In this document: piece by piece, positions 1 through 7,280 of the stretch
How the letters are laid out: each line of letters opens with the position of its first letter
Position numbering within the stretch: the first letter of the stretch is position 1
DNA from: an uncultured Lachnospiraceae bacterium
GTDB lineage: Bacteria; Bacillota; Clostridia; Lachnospirales; Lachnospiraceae
Length of the DNA stretch: 12,503 nucleotides
Direction of reading: 5' to 3'
Assembly (NCBI GenBank): GCA_900313265.1
Contig: OMRN01000066.1
Location: 1 to 12,503, forward strand
Made by a program: the position numbers and the translations under genes
The notes under the pieces: generated by a model
The model's input: the letters and a program-made list of their open reading frames with translations, nothing else
Database searches by the model: none
Told to the model about the DNA's origin: nothing

Positions 1-852
1 CGCAGGATTTAATTCCTTGTATTCTTCTTTTCTTCCGTGGATTTCATAGAACTCTTCCACTTTCGCATCGGTCTTCCAGATGGAAGATAAGCAGGTCGTT
101 TCGGTCGTCATGACATCGATGCCGATACGGAAATCGGGACTTAAGTTTTCCACGCCCGGTCCGACAAACTCCATCACTTTATTCTTCACGTAACCGTTAC
201 CGAATACCGCACCGATAATCGCCAGTGCCACATCCTGGGGGCCCACGCCTTTTACGGGTTCTCCGGTTAAATAAACCGCAACCACACCCGGCATGTTAAT
301 ATCATACGTCTGATTTAAGAGCTGCTTTACAAGCTCCGGTCCGCCCTCGCCCATTGCCATGGTACCGAGTGCACCGTAACGGGTATGGGAATCGGAACCT
401 AAAATCATTTTTCCGCCGCCCGCAAGCATTTCACGCGCAAACTGGTGAATAACCGCCTGATGAGGGGGTACATAAACTCCGCCGTACTTCTTCGCACATG
501 TCAGTCCGAACATGTGGTCATCTTCATTAATCGTACCGCCCACCGCACAAAGGGAATTGTGGCAGTTGGTCAGTACATAGGGCATCGGGAACTTCTCCAG
601 TCCCGAAGCACGTGCCGTCTGAATAATGCCGACAAATGTAATATCGTGAGAAGTCAGCTTGTCGAAGCGGATCTTTAATTTCTCCATATTTCCGGAGGTA
701 TTATGCTCCTTTAAGATGCCGTAAGCAATCGTTCCCTGCTTCGCTTCTTCCGCTGTGACATTTTTCCCGGTCTTAGCTGCAACTTCCGCAGCATCCTCTG
801 CCCACTCGGTGCCGTTAATCAAAAATGCACCGCCGTTCTTTAACTCAATCAT
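1..852 (-). CDS. Aconitase-superfamily hydratase, 5' part (partial)
   Basis: This is the first 284 codons of a gene that runs off the window at position 1. The translation resembles the aconitase superfamily: an Asp-Ser-His active-site triplet at residues 154-156 within [14 protein letters not shown], followed by [12 protein letters not shown]. Cys254 ([11 protein letters not shown]) sits where aconitases place the first ligand of the [4Fe-4S] cluster; the other two cysteines would lie outside the window. The spacing and wording recall the YbhJ-like putative hydratases more than AcnA, AcnB or LeuC, so the likely reaction is a cytosolic dehydration/hydration of a tricarboxylic or related acid, but the substrate cannot be read from the sequence. 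The ATG at 852 is preceded by a good AAGGAG ribosome binding site. The gene stands alone, 286 bases downstream of glgP, and may have its own leader. Family assignment is fairly firm; true aconitase activity is uncertain. Confidence 0.8.
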   Translation of the reverse strand, partial: MIELKNGGAFLINGTEWAEDAAEVAAKTGKNVTAEEAKQGTIAYGILKEHNTSGNMEKLKIRFDKLTSHDITFVGIIQTARASGLEKFPMPYVLTNCHNSLCAVGGTINEDDHMFGLTCAKKYGGVYVPPHQAVIHQFAREMLAGGGKMILGSDSHTRYGALGTMAMGEGGPELVKQLLNQTYDINMPGVVAVYLTGEPVKGVGPQDVALAIIGAVFGNGYVKNKVMEFVGPGVENLSPDFRIGIDVMTTETTCLSSIWKTDAKVEEFYEIHGRKEEYKELNPA

Positions 853-872
853 TTAACTACTCCTTAATCCCT

Positions 873-894
873 GCCTGTCGTATATACCTCAGGC
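873..894 (-). promoter_or_regulatory. Small hairpin just upstream of hydratase RBS
   Basis: GCCTG (873-877) and CAGGC (890-894) form a 5-bp stem enclosing a 12-base A/T-rich loop, a few bases upstream of the hydratase ribosome binding site. It could influence translation start or RNA stability. The stem is short and may be chance. Confidence 0.25.
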
Positions 895-962
895 CATTCA
901 AATATATCTGTCTTCTATTACCAAAACATTCATTTCCGACTGCACAACTACCCTGTTAAGTG

Positions 963-974
963 ATGGCCGGCCAT
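963..974. promoter_or_regulatory. 12-bp perfect palindrome, possible operator
   Basis: ATGGCCGGCCAT is a perfect inverted repeat with no spacer. It lies in the gap between glgP and the hydratase, about 110 bases upstream of the hydratase start. A zero-spacer palindrome fits a dimeric DNA-binding site better than an RNA hairpin. No second copy was noticed in this gap. Function is inferred only from symmetry and position. Confidence 0.3.
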
Positions 975-986
975 GATACAGCAGGA

Positions 987-1108
987 GATTGAAAGATTTC
1001 ACCGAAGGCACTTTGAAGGGGCCGGTACTTAGGTTCGGTCCTTTCGAACCTTATGTACCGCTGCGCCTGAAATGTAGCGAAAGCGTGCCCGAGGGGGAAC
1101 TTTCAATC
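987..1108 (-). ncRNA. Candidate structured RNA or 5' leader, class unknown
   Basis: GATTGAAAG (987-995) is exactly complementary to CTTTCAATC (1100-1108) and would close a domain of about 120 bases. Inside are GGCAC/GTGCC (1007-1011 with 1085-1089), CGGTAC/GTACCG (1023-1028 with 1055-1060) and GGTTCG/CGAACC (1032-1037 with 1045-1050). The last two stack as one long arm with a small internal loop. A further arm, CGCTGC/GTAGCG (1059-1064 with 1074-1079), forms fully only on the plus strand, where it has a G-U pair. This nested, multibranched layout is typical of riboswitches and leaders. The minus strand is preferred because every gene here is on it and the hydratase follows, but the strand is not settled. 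I could not match it to glycine, lysine, SAM, TPP, FMN, cobalamin, THF or T-box consensus elements. There is no U-tract terminator at its end. Confidence 0.45.
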
Positions 1109-1138
1109 GTATGCGTCCGGATTATCCGGGCCGTAACT

Positions 1139-3850
1139 TTACAGCACTACTTTATCCAAATGCCAGATTTCATCCACATACTGCTGAATGGTACGATCCG
1201 ACGTAAACTTTCCGGAGCTGGCTACGTTTAAGATTGCGCTCTGTGCCCACTTGGAACGGTTACGATATGCCTTTTCAACCTGCTTCTGTGCTTCCACATA
1301 GGACTTGAAATCCTTTAAGATGAAGTAGGTATCCGCCTTGGAAGTGCTCTCGGTATTTAAAAGCGAATTGTATAAGTGACGGAATCTTTCCGGATCATCC
1401 GGAGAATAGGTTCCGTTGATTAACTGGTTGAGTACCATATGCACATCCGGATCGTTTCTGTAAATCTCCATCGGATCATATCCGCCGTGATTCTCATAGT
1501 TGATAACTTCATCGGAGGAAAGACCGAAGATAAATGCGTTGTTCTTTCCGACTTCTTCCACGATTTCAACGTTTGCACCGTCCATGGTTCCGAGAGTCAG
1601 TGCACCGTTTAACATAAACTTCATGTTACCGGTTCCGGAAGCCTCTTTCGAAGCGGTGGAAATCTGCTCGGATACATCGGAAGCCGCAAAAATGATTTCC
1701 GCATTGGATACGCAGTAATTCTCAATGAAGACAACCTTAATTTTTCCGTTGATAAAGACATCATTGTTGATCTTGTCCGCAACGGAGTTGATTAACTTAA
1801 TCGTAAGCTTCGCATTGCGGTATCCTGCTGCCGCCTTCGCACCGAAGATGAAGGTTCTCGGATAAAATTCCATCGTGGGATGCTCTTTTAACTGGTTGTA
1901 AAGATACATTACATGAAGAATGTTTAAAAGCTGACGCTTGTACTCATGAAGTCTCTTTACCTGAACATCAAAAATCGAATTCGGATCCACATCGATTCCG
2001 TTGTGCTCTTTGATATATTTTGCAAGACGAATCTTATTCTGATACTTGATCTTCATAAATTCTTCCTGCGCCTTTGCATTTTTGGCATAATCTTTCAGTG
2101 CGGCAATCTGCGGAAGATCGGTTACCCAGGCATCACCGATTTTCTTTGTTACCCAGTCCGCAAGAAGCGGATTTCCGTGGAGGAGGAATCTTCTCTGGGT
2201 AATGCCGTTGGTCTTGTTGTTGAATTTCTCAGGATACAGCTCGTAGAAATCCTTCAGTTCCTGATTCTTTAAAATTTCGGTATGCAGTCTGGCAACACCG
2301 TTTACGGAATAGCCGGCATGAATGGCAAGGTTTGCCATTTTTACCTGTCCGTCATAAAGGATGGCCATCTTCTTAACCTTCTCTTCATTTCCGGGATAAC
2401 GGCTTCTAATCTGTGCTTCGAATCTTCTGTTAATCTCTTCCACAATCTGATAGATTCTCGGAAGGAGTCTGGAGAAGAGGTCGATCGGCCATTTTTCCAA
2501 AGCTTCGGACATAATGGTGTGGTTGGTATATGCACAGGTCTTAGTGGTTACATCCCACGCCTCATCCCAGGTAAGATAATACTCATCCATGAGAATTCTC
2601 ATCAGCTCCGCAATGGTAACGGTGGGATGGGTATCGTTTAACTGGAAGGTTACTTTCTCATATAATTTATGAATGTCGTCATGATTTCTCATGTACTTTG
2701 CAACTGCTTCCTGAACGGATGCGGAAACAAAGAAATACTGCTGTTTTAAACGAAGTTCCTTACCGGCAATATGGTTGTCGTTCGGATAAAGAACCTCCAC
2801 GATGTTACGTGCCAGATTCTCCTGTTCAACGGCCTTCTGATAATCACCCTTGTCGAAAGAATCGAGACGGAAGCAGTCCACCGGCTGTGCGTCCCAGATA
2901 CGAAGGGTATTTACGATTCCGTTTCCGTAACCGACAATCGGGAGATCGTAAGGAATGGCCTTTACTGCCTGATAACCTTCGAGGCGGTAATTGTTTCTTC
3001 CGTTCTCATCGGTATAGCTTGTTACATAACCGCCGAAACGGACTTCTTTGGTATATTCGGGACGGCGGAGTTCGAACGGGTTGCCGTCGGCAAGCCAGTT
3101 ATCGGGAACTTCTACCTGATAACCGTCGCGGATTTCCTGTTTGAACATACCGTAGCGGTAACGGATACCGCATCCGTATGCGGAATATCCGAGTGTTGCG
3201 AGGGAATCAAGGAAACATGCGGCAAGTCTTCCCAAGCCTCCGTTTCCGAGTGCCGCGTCGGGCTCCTGGTCTTCTACGACATTGATGTCCACGCCCAGTT
3301 CCTCAAGCGCTTCCTTCGCTTCCTGATAAGCCGTTAAGTTAATCAGGCTGTTTCCGAGCGCACGACCCATTAAGAATTCCATCGACAGATAGTAAACGGT
3401 CTTCGGATCCTGCTTCTCATAAGCTTCCTGTGTTGCCAGCCACAAATCTACAATCTGGTCCTTGATAGCATAACTGACCGCCTGGAAAATCTGCTGGTCG
3501 GTTGCCTCCTCCATGGTCTTGCGGTAGAGGGTCTTGATATTATAAAGAACGCTTCTTTTGAAAAGATCTTTTCTGAATTCCAGTTTCGGAAGCGAGCTGT
3601 TATTTTTCTTTGCAGCGCTCTTCTTCGTTGAGGTCTTTGCCGTTGTTTTCTTTGCAGTTGTATTCTTTGCACTTTCCGCTTTCTTTGCGGCTGTCGTATT
3701 CTTCGCCGAAGCAGCCTTCTTCGCGGATGCTGCCGCTTTCTTAACCTCTTTCTTTGCGGCTCCCAAAGTCTCCTTCTTTTCGGGATGCTTCTTCGGTGCC
3801 TCTTTCTTTGCCGCCGTCTCTTTTGTTGCCGGTTTCTTTGCTGTTGCCAT
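1139..3850 (-). CDS. glgP: Glycogen/alpha-glucan phosphorylase with H1-like N-terminal tail
   Basis: This GT35 phosphorylase cleaves terminal alpha-1,4-glucose units from glycogen or maltodextrins with phosphate, giving glucose-1-phosphate in the cytosol. The PLP-binding lysine is Lys744 in EASGTGNMKFMLNGALT. Other family blocks are ALGNGGLGRLAACFLDSLAT, QLNDTHP and VKRLHEYKRQLLN. The protein is 903 residues; residues from about 87 on make up the usual catalytic length of about 817. Residues 1-86 are an extra tail, with about 26 Lys and 23 Ala in AKK, TAKK and SAKNTT repeats, resembling histone H1 or AlgP tails. An upstream in-frame TTG at 3910 is possible, but the ATG at 3850 has a GGAGG at 3858-3862 with 7-base spacing, so it is chosen; the tail is present either way. 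The gene follows ileS by 84 bases and is probably co-transcribed with it. Confidence 0.96.
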   Translation of the reverse strand: MATAKKPATKETAAKKEAPKKHPEKKETLGAAKKEVKKAAASAKKAASAKNTTAAKKAESAKNTTAKKTTAKTSTKKSAAKKNNSSLPKLEFRKDLFKRSVLYNIKTLYRKTMEEATDQQIFQAVSYAIKDQIVDLWLATQEAYEKQDPKTVYYLSMEFLMGRALGNSLINLTAYQEAKEALEELGVDINVVEDQEPDAALGNGGLGRLAACFLDSLATLGYSAYGCGIRYRYGMFKQEIRDGYQVEVPDNWLADGNPFELRRPEYTKEVRFGGYVTSYTDENGRNNYRLEGYQAVKAIPYDLPIVGYGNGIVNTLRIWDAQPVDCFRLDSFDKGDYQKAVEQENLARNIVEVLYPNDNHIAGKELRLKQQYFFVSASVQEAVAKYMRNHDDIHKLYEKVTFQLNDTHPTVTIAELMRILMDEYYLTWDEAWDVTTKTCAYTNHTIMSEALEKWPIDLFSRLLPRIYQIVEEINRRFEAQIRSRYPGNEEKVKKMAILYDGQVKMANLAIHAGYSVNGVARLHTEILKNQELKDFYELYPEKFNNKTNGITQRRFLLHGNPLLADWVTKKIGDAWVTDLPQIAALKDYAKNAKAQEEFMKIKYQNKIRLAKYIKEHNGIDVDPNSIFDVQVKRLHEYKRQLLNILHVMYLYNQLKEHPTMEFYPRTFIFGAKAAAGYRNAKLTIKLINSVADKINNDVFINGKIKVVFIENYCVSNAEIIFAASDVSEQISTASKEASGTGNMKFMLNGALTLGTMDGANVEIVEEVGKNNAFIFGLSSDEVINYENHGGYDPMEIYRNDPDVHMVLNQLINGTYSPDDPERFRHLYNSLLNTESTSKADTYFILKDFKSYVEAQKQVEKAYRNRSKWAQSAILNVASSGKFTSDRTIQQYVDEIWHLDKVVL

Positions 3851-3857
3851 GTTTTTT

Positions 3858-3862
3858 CCTCC
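3858..3862 (-). promoter_or_regulatory. Ribosome binding site deciding the glgP start
   Basis: GGAGG, read on the minus strand, lies 7 bases before the ATG at 3850. The competing in-frame TTG at 3910 has no comparable site close upstream. This fixes the start of glgP and confirms that the lysine-rich tail is translated. Confidence 0.8.
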
Positions 3863-3869
3863 ATATCTC

Positions 3870-3887
3870 GGAGACCTTCCGGCCTCC
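3870..3887 (-). promoter_or_regulatory. Hairpin in the ileS-glgP spacer
   Basis: GGAGACC (3870-3876) pairs with GGCCTCC (3881-3887) around a four-base loop: 7 bp, one of them G-U when read as minus-strand RNA. No U-run follows, so it is not an intrinsic terminator. It lies only 7 bases upstream of the glgP ribosome binding site and could set stability or processing of the ileS-glgP transcript. The rest of the 84-base spacer shows no convincing promoter. Confidence 0.4.
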
Positions 3888-3934
3888 TCTTTTTGGGATT
3901 TAAAAATCAATCCGGGTTAACGCTTCCGTTGCCC

Positions 3935-6900
3935 CTATTTCTTTGTTACGCCAATGAAAACATCTTCCCCGTTGATGTTCCACTTCTTTGCGGTCTCCGT
4001 TTTCTCTCCGAAAACGATTTCGTCGGCTAAAACCTTGGTCGAAATCGCTTCTTCGTTGTTGCGGATGATTTCCGCAATTTTATCATTCTCGGATACGGTA
4101 ACGATGATGTGATCCATTACCTCAAATCCGGAATCTTTACGCATGGTCTGGATTTTACTGATAACTTCGTAAACAAATCCTTCGTTAATCAGTTCGTCGG
4201 TTAAGCGAATATCCAGAACAACCGTGACGGGTCCGTCCGCCATGGATTCAAAGCCTTCCTTCTTCACCATATCGATTAAAAGATCGTCTTCGGTAAGGGA
4301 AATGGCATTTCCGTTTACCTCAAAATCAAGGCTTCCCTTTGCTTTTAAGGTATCCATTGCTTCGTTTCCGTCTACTTCGGATAAGTATTTCTGTATTCCG
4401 CCCAACGATTTGCCGTACTTCGGTCCCACGGTCTTAAGCTGGGGCTTAAAGGTGTAGCTGGTGAATTCCCTGACATCTTCGGTAAATTCCACGGCCTTTA
4501 CATTTAACTCATCCTCAATAATTTCGGTATAGAATTTCTCGAGTGCGAAAGGAGCCTTTACAAACATCTTCGCAACCGGCTGACGGTTCTTGACATTGGC
4601 GGTATTTCTGCAGGCTCGTCCGAGTACAACAATCTTTAATACCTCGTCCATGTTCTTTTCAAGTTCCGTATCAATCCACTCTTCTTTGCATACCGGGAAG
4701 TCGCAAAGATGAACGCTTTCGGGAGCGGATGCATCAATGGAACATACCAGATTGCGGTAGATTTCTTCCGCCATGAACGGAATCATCGGTGCAGCGGTTT
4801 TGCTGATGGTAACAAGCGCGGTATAAAGAGTCATGTAGGCATTGATTTTATCCTGCTCCATCCCTTTTGCCCAGAAACGCTCACGTCCGCGGCGCACATA
4901 CCAGTTGCTCATCTCGTCCACAAAATCCTGAAGCGCTCTTGCCGCTTCGGGAATGCGGTAATTCTCAAGATGGGCATCGGTTTCTTTGACAACCGTATTC
5001 AGTCTTGATAAGAGCCACTTGTCCATAACGGCAAGTTTGTCATATTCAAGTGTATATTTCGTCGCATCGAATTCATCGATGTTTGCATAGAGTACAAAGA
5101 ACGCATAGGTGTTCCAGAGGGTACCCATGAATTTTCTCTGACCTTCCTGTACGGCCTTGCCGTGGAAACGGTTCGGGAGCCAGGGTGCGGAGTTAATATA
5201 GAAGTACCAGCGGATGGCATCGGCACCGTAGGTTTCGAGTGCTTCGAACGGATCCACCGCGTTGCCTTTACTCTTACTCATCTTCTGGCCGTTCTCATCC
5301 TGAACATGACCGAGTACGATTACATTTTCGTACGGAGCCTTGTTAAATAAAAGCGTGGATTCCGCAAGAAGGGAATAGAACCATCCTCTGGTCTGATCCA
5401 CGGCCTCGGAAATAAACTGTGCCGGGAACTGCTTTTCAAATAAATCCTTATTCTCAAACGGATAATGATGCTGTGCAAAAGGCATCGCACCGGAATCGAA
5501 CCAGCAGTCGATTACTTCGGGTACGCGGTGCATTTCCTTGCCACAGTCGGGACAGGGAATCACAACCTCATCGATATACGGACGGTGAAGTTCGACTTTT
5601 GCATTCTCCGGGTTTCCGGAAAGAGTTGCAAGTTCTTCTCTGGAGCCGACGGAAATCTGTTTGCCGCATGCGCACTCCCAGATATTCAGCGGAGTTCCCC
5701 AGTAGCGGTTTCTCGAAATCGCCCAGTCCTGAAGATTTTCAAGCCAGTCACCGAAACGTCCTTTTCCGATGGATTCGGGAATCCAGTGAATGGTATTATT
5801 GTTGGCAATCATGTCATCCTTTACGGCGGTCATTTTGATATACCAGGATTCTCTCGCATAGTAAATAAGCGGGGTATCGCATCTCCAGCAGTGAGGATAA
5901 TCATGCTCTGCTTTCGGCGCATCGAATAAAATTCCTCTTTCCGCAAGATCCTTTAATACCTCGGGATCGCAGGCTACCGCACCGGCTTCGATTTCCTTCT
6001 CGGTCGGTTTGCAGCGCATTCCCGCAAATTTGCCGGTTTCGGGTTTCATTTTTCCGGCACCGTCCACCATCTGTACGAAAGGTGCATCGTATTTACGTCC
6101 GACTCTTGCATCGTCTTCACCGAAGGCCGGCGCAATATGTACGATACCGGTACCGTCGGTCATCGTAACGTATTCGTCACAGTATACGAAGAATGCTTTC
6201 TTATGCTGCTTCTCGGTTTCCACGGCAGCACACTCGTAAAGCGGTTCGTATTCCTTATATTCAAGGTCGGTACCTTTGTATGTTTCCAGGATTTCATATG
6301 CTTTGCCGTCAGCCATCGGCGCATACTTTGCATTGCCTTCCTTATCCTTTGCGGTAAGAAGCGCACCGATTACGGTATCCAAAAGCGCAACCGCCATGTA
6401 GTATGTTTTTCCGTCAACGGCTTTTACCTTTGCGTATTCATCATTCGGGTTTACGCAAAGACCGATGTTCGAAGGCAGTGTCCACGGAGTTGTGGTCCAT
6501 GCAAGGAAGTACGCATCTTCATTTTTGACTTTGAAACGTACAATTGCGGTACGGTCCTTGATGGTTTTATAGCCCTGTGCCACTTCCTGTGCGGAAAGCG
6601 GGGTTCCGCATCTGGGGCAGTAGGGTACGATTTTAAATCCTTTATAAAGAAGGCCTTTGTCCCAGATTTCCTTTAATGCCCACCATTCGGACTCGATATA
6701 ATCATCATGATAGGTAACGTAGGGGTCGTCCATATCCGCCCAGAATCCGACGGTTCCGGAAAAATCCTCCCACATTCCCTTATATTTCCATACACTTTCC
6801 TTACATTGTTTAATGAAAGGCTCTAACCCGTATGCTTCAATCTGCTCCTTGCCGTCAAGGCCCAAAAGCTTTTCCACTTCAATCTCAACCGGAAGACCGT

Positions 6901-7162
6901 GGGTGTCCCAGCCTGCTTTTCTCGGTACCATATATCCTTTCATGGTACGGTATCTCGGAATCATATCCTTGATAACACGGGTAAGTACATGTCCGATATG
7001 GGGTTTTCCGTTTGCGGTAGGCGGTCCGTCATAGAAGGTATAGGTTTCGCCTTCCTTGCGGTTTTCCATACTTTTGCGGAAAATGTCATTGTCCTTCCAG
7101 AATTTCTCTACTTCTTTTTCTCTTTGTACAAAATTAAGATCCGTACTGACTTTCTCGTACAT
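3935..7162 (-). CDS. ileS: Isoleucyl-tRNA synthetase, long clostridial type
   Basis: This class I aminoacyl-tRNA synthetase charges tRNA-Ile with isoleucine in the cytosol. The 1075-residue protein has the HIGH motif at residues 55-58 (GKPHIGHV), the KMSKS loop at 627-631 (QKMSKSKGN), and the CP1 editing domain, recognisable by AWTTTPWTLPSN near residue 222. Cys-X2-Cys pairs, such as CPRCG and CPDCG, suggest zinc binding in the connective regions. It is longer than the roughly 920-940 residues of the E. coli-type enzyme and ends in NGEDVFIGVTKK with no C-terminal zinc finger, which places it with type 2 (eukaryote-like) IleS. The ATG at 7162 has AAGGAG at 7168-7173. The short upstream region (118 bases to pncB) has no room for a T-box leader. 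It is probably transcribed from the promoter at 7240-7268 and leads into glgP. Confidence 0.97.
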   Translation of the reverse strand: MYEKVSTDLNFVQREKEVEKFWKDNDIFRKSMENRKEGETYTFYDGPPTANGKPHIGHVLTRVIKDMIPRYRTMKGYMVPRKAGWDTHGLPVEIEVEKLLGLDGKEQIEAYGLEPFIKQCKESVWKYKGMWEDFSGTVGFWADMDDPYVTYHDDYIESEWWALKEIWDKGLLYKGFKIVPYCPRCGTPLSAQEVAQGYKTIKDRTAIVRFKVKNEDAYFLAWTTTPWTLPSNIGLCVNPNDEYAKVKAVDGKTYYMAVALLDTVIGALLTAKDKEGNAKYAPMADGKAYEILETYKGTDLEYKEYEPLYECAAVETEKQHKKAFFVYCDEYVTMTDGTGIVHIAPAFGEDDARVGRKYDAPFVQMVDGAGKMKPETGKFAGMRCKPTEKEIEAGAVACDPEVLKDLAERGILFDAPKAEHDYPHCWRCDTPLIYYARESWYIKMTAVKDDMIANNNTIHWIPESIGKGRFGDWLENLQDWAISRNRYWGTPLNIWECACGKQISVGSREELATLSGNPENAKVELHRPYIDEVVIPCPDCGKEMHRVPEVIDCWFDSGAMPFAQHHYPFENKDLFEKQFPAQFISEAVDQTRGWFYSLLAESTLLFNKAPYENVIVLGHVQDENGQKMSKSKGNAVDPFEALETYGADAIRWYFYINSAPWLPNRFHGKAVQEGQRKFMGTLWNTYAFFVLYANIDEFDATKYTLEYDKLAVMDKWLLSRLNTVVKETDAHLENYRIPEAARALQDFVDEMSNWYVRRGRERFWAKGMEQDKINAYMTLYTALVTISKTAAPMIPFMAEEIYRNLVCSIDASAPESVHLCDFPVCKEEWIDTELEKNMDEVLKIVVLGRACRNTANVKNRQPVAKMFVKAPFALEKFYTEIIEDELNVKAVEFTEDVREFTSYTFKPQLKTVGPKYGKSLGGIQKYLSEVDGNEAMDTLKAKGSLDFEVNGNAISLTEDDLLIDMVKKEGFESMADGPVTVVLDIRLTDELINEGFVYEVISKIQTMRKDSGFEVMDHIIVTVSENDKIAEIIRNNEEAISTKVLADEIVFGEKTETAKKWNINGEDVFIGVTKK

Positions 7163-7175
7163 AATTTCTCCTTTT

Positions 7176-7219
7176 TTTCCGCCGAATCAGGACTCTTTTT
7201 CATAAAAAGAAGGCGGAAA
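7176..7219 (-). promoter_or_regulatory. Alternative hairpin next to the ileS RBS
   Basis: On the minus strand, TTTCCGCC (7219-7212) is the descending arm of the upstream terminator and is also exactly complementary to GGCGGAAA (7183-7176). Pairing these gives an 8-bp stem ending 2 bases before the ileS ribosome binding site. Between them, CTTTTT (7209-7204 region) and AAAAAG (7200-7195) form a second perfect 6-bp hairpin around a 3-base loop. The three-copy arrangement allows the shared middle segment to pair either upstream (terminator) or downstream (leader hairpin). That the two states are used for regulation is inference. Confidence 0.45.
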
Positions 7220-7258
7220 GTGCATAAAATACCAATGGTATTTTACAGTTTCCGCCTT
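7204..7258 (-). terminator. Intrinsic terminator after pncB
   Basis: On the minus strand, AAGGCGGAAA (7258-7249) pairs with TTTCCGCCTT (7219-7210), 10 bp. After a small internal loop, TAAAATACC (7245-7237) pairs with GGTATTTTA (7233-7225), 9 bp, around a 3-base loop. The descending arm is followed by C and five T (to 7204). It lies 23 bases past the pncB stop and would end transcripts from the cellulase-pncB side. The U-run is modest, so some readthrough into ileS is possible. Confidence 0.8.
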
Positions 7259-7268
7259 TCTGTGTCAA
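7240..7268 (-). promoter_or_regulatory. Sigma-A promoter for ileS, inside the terminator
   Basis: Read on the minus strand, TTGACA (7268-7263, a perfect -35) is separated by exactly 17 bases from TAAAAT (7245-7240, five of six -10 matches). The -10 forms part of the ascending arm of the terminator hairpin. A start site 6-8 bases on would fall near 7232-7234, at the loop or first bases of the descending arm, giving a leader of about 70 bases to the ileS ATG. This transcript lacks the ascending arm and cannot form the terminator. Confidence 0.75.
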
Positions 7269-7280
7269 GTTTTGCGCCCT

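Noticed and set aside
853..986. Sigma-A promoter for the hydratase around TATATT at about 900-906
   Set aside because: The -10-like site has no acceptable -35 at 16-18 bases, so it was not called.
987..1108. Glycine riboswitch, suggested by CACCGAAGG at about 1000-1008
   Set aside because: The rest of the aptamer, including the conserved CUCUCAGGCAAAAGGAC-like part, is missing, and the sequence occurs on the strand opposite to all genes.
1110..1138. Hairpin CCGGATTATCCGG as a terminator after glgP
   Set aside because: The stem is only about 5 bp and no U-run follows on the minus strand.
2771..3337. 188-residue plus-strand open frame inside glgP
   Set aside because: It lies fully antisense to conserved phosphorylase sequence and has no family motif; it is a shadow frame.
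3851..3910. Upstream TTG start adding 20 residues to glgP
   Set aside because: TTG is weaker, no ribosome binding site precedes it closely, and the added segment crosses the spacer hairpin. The ATG at 3850 has a strong GGAGG at good spacing.
3558..3920. Plus-strand open frame encoding a very hydrophobic Phe/Ala-rich peptide, like a membrane protein
   Set aside because: It is the complement of the Lys/Ala codon repeats at the start of glgP; AAG/AAA and GCN codons read as Phe and Ala/hydrophobic residues on the other strand. It has no convincing ribosome binding site.
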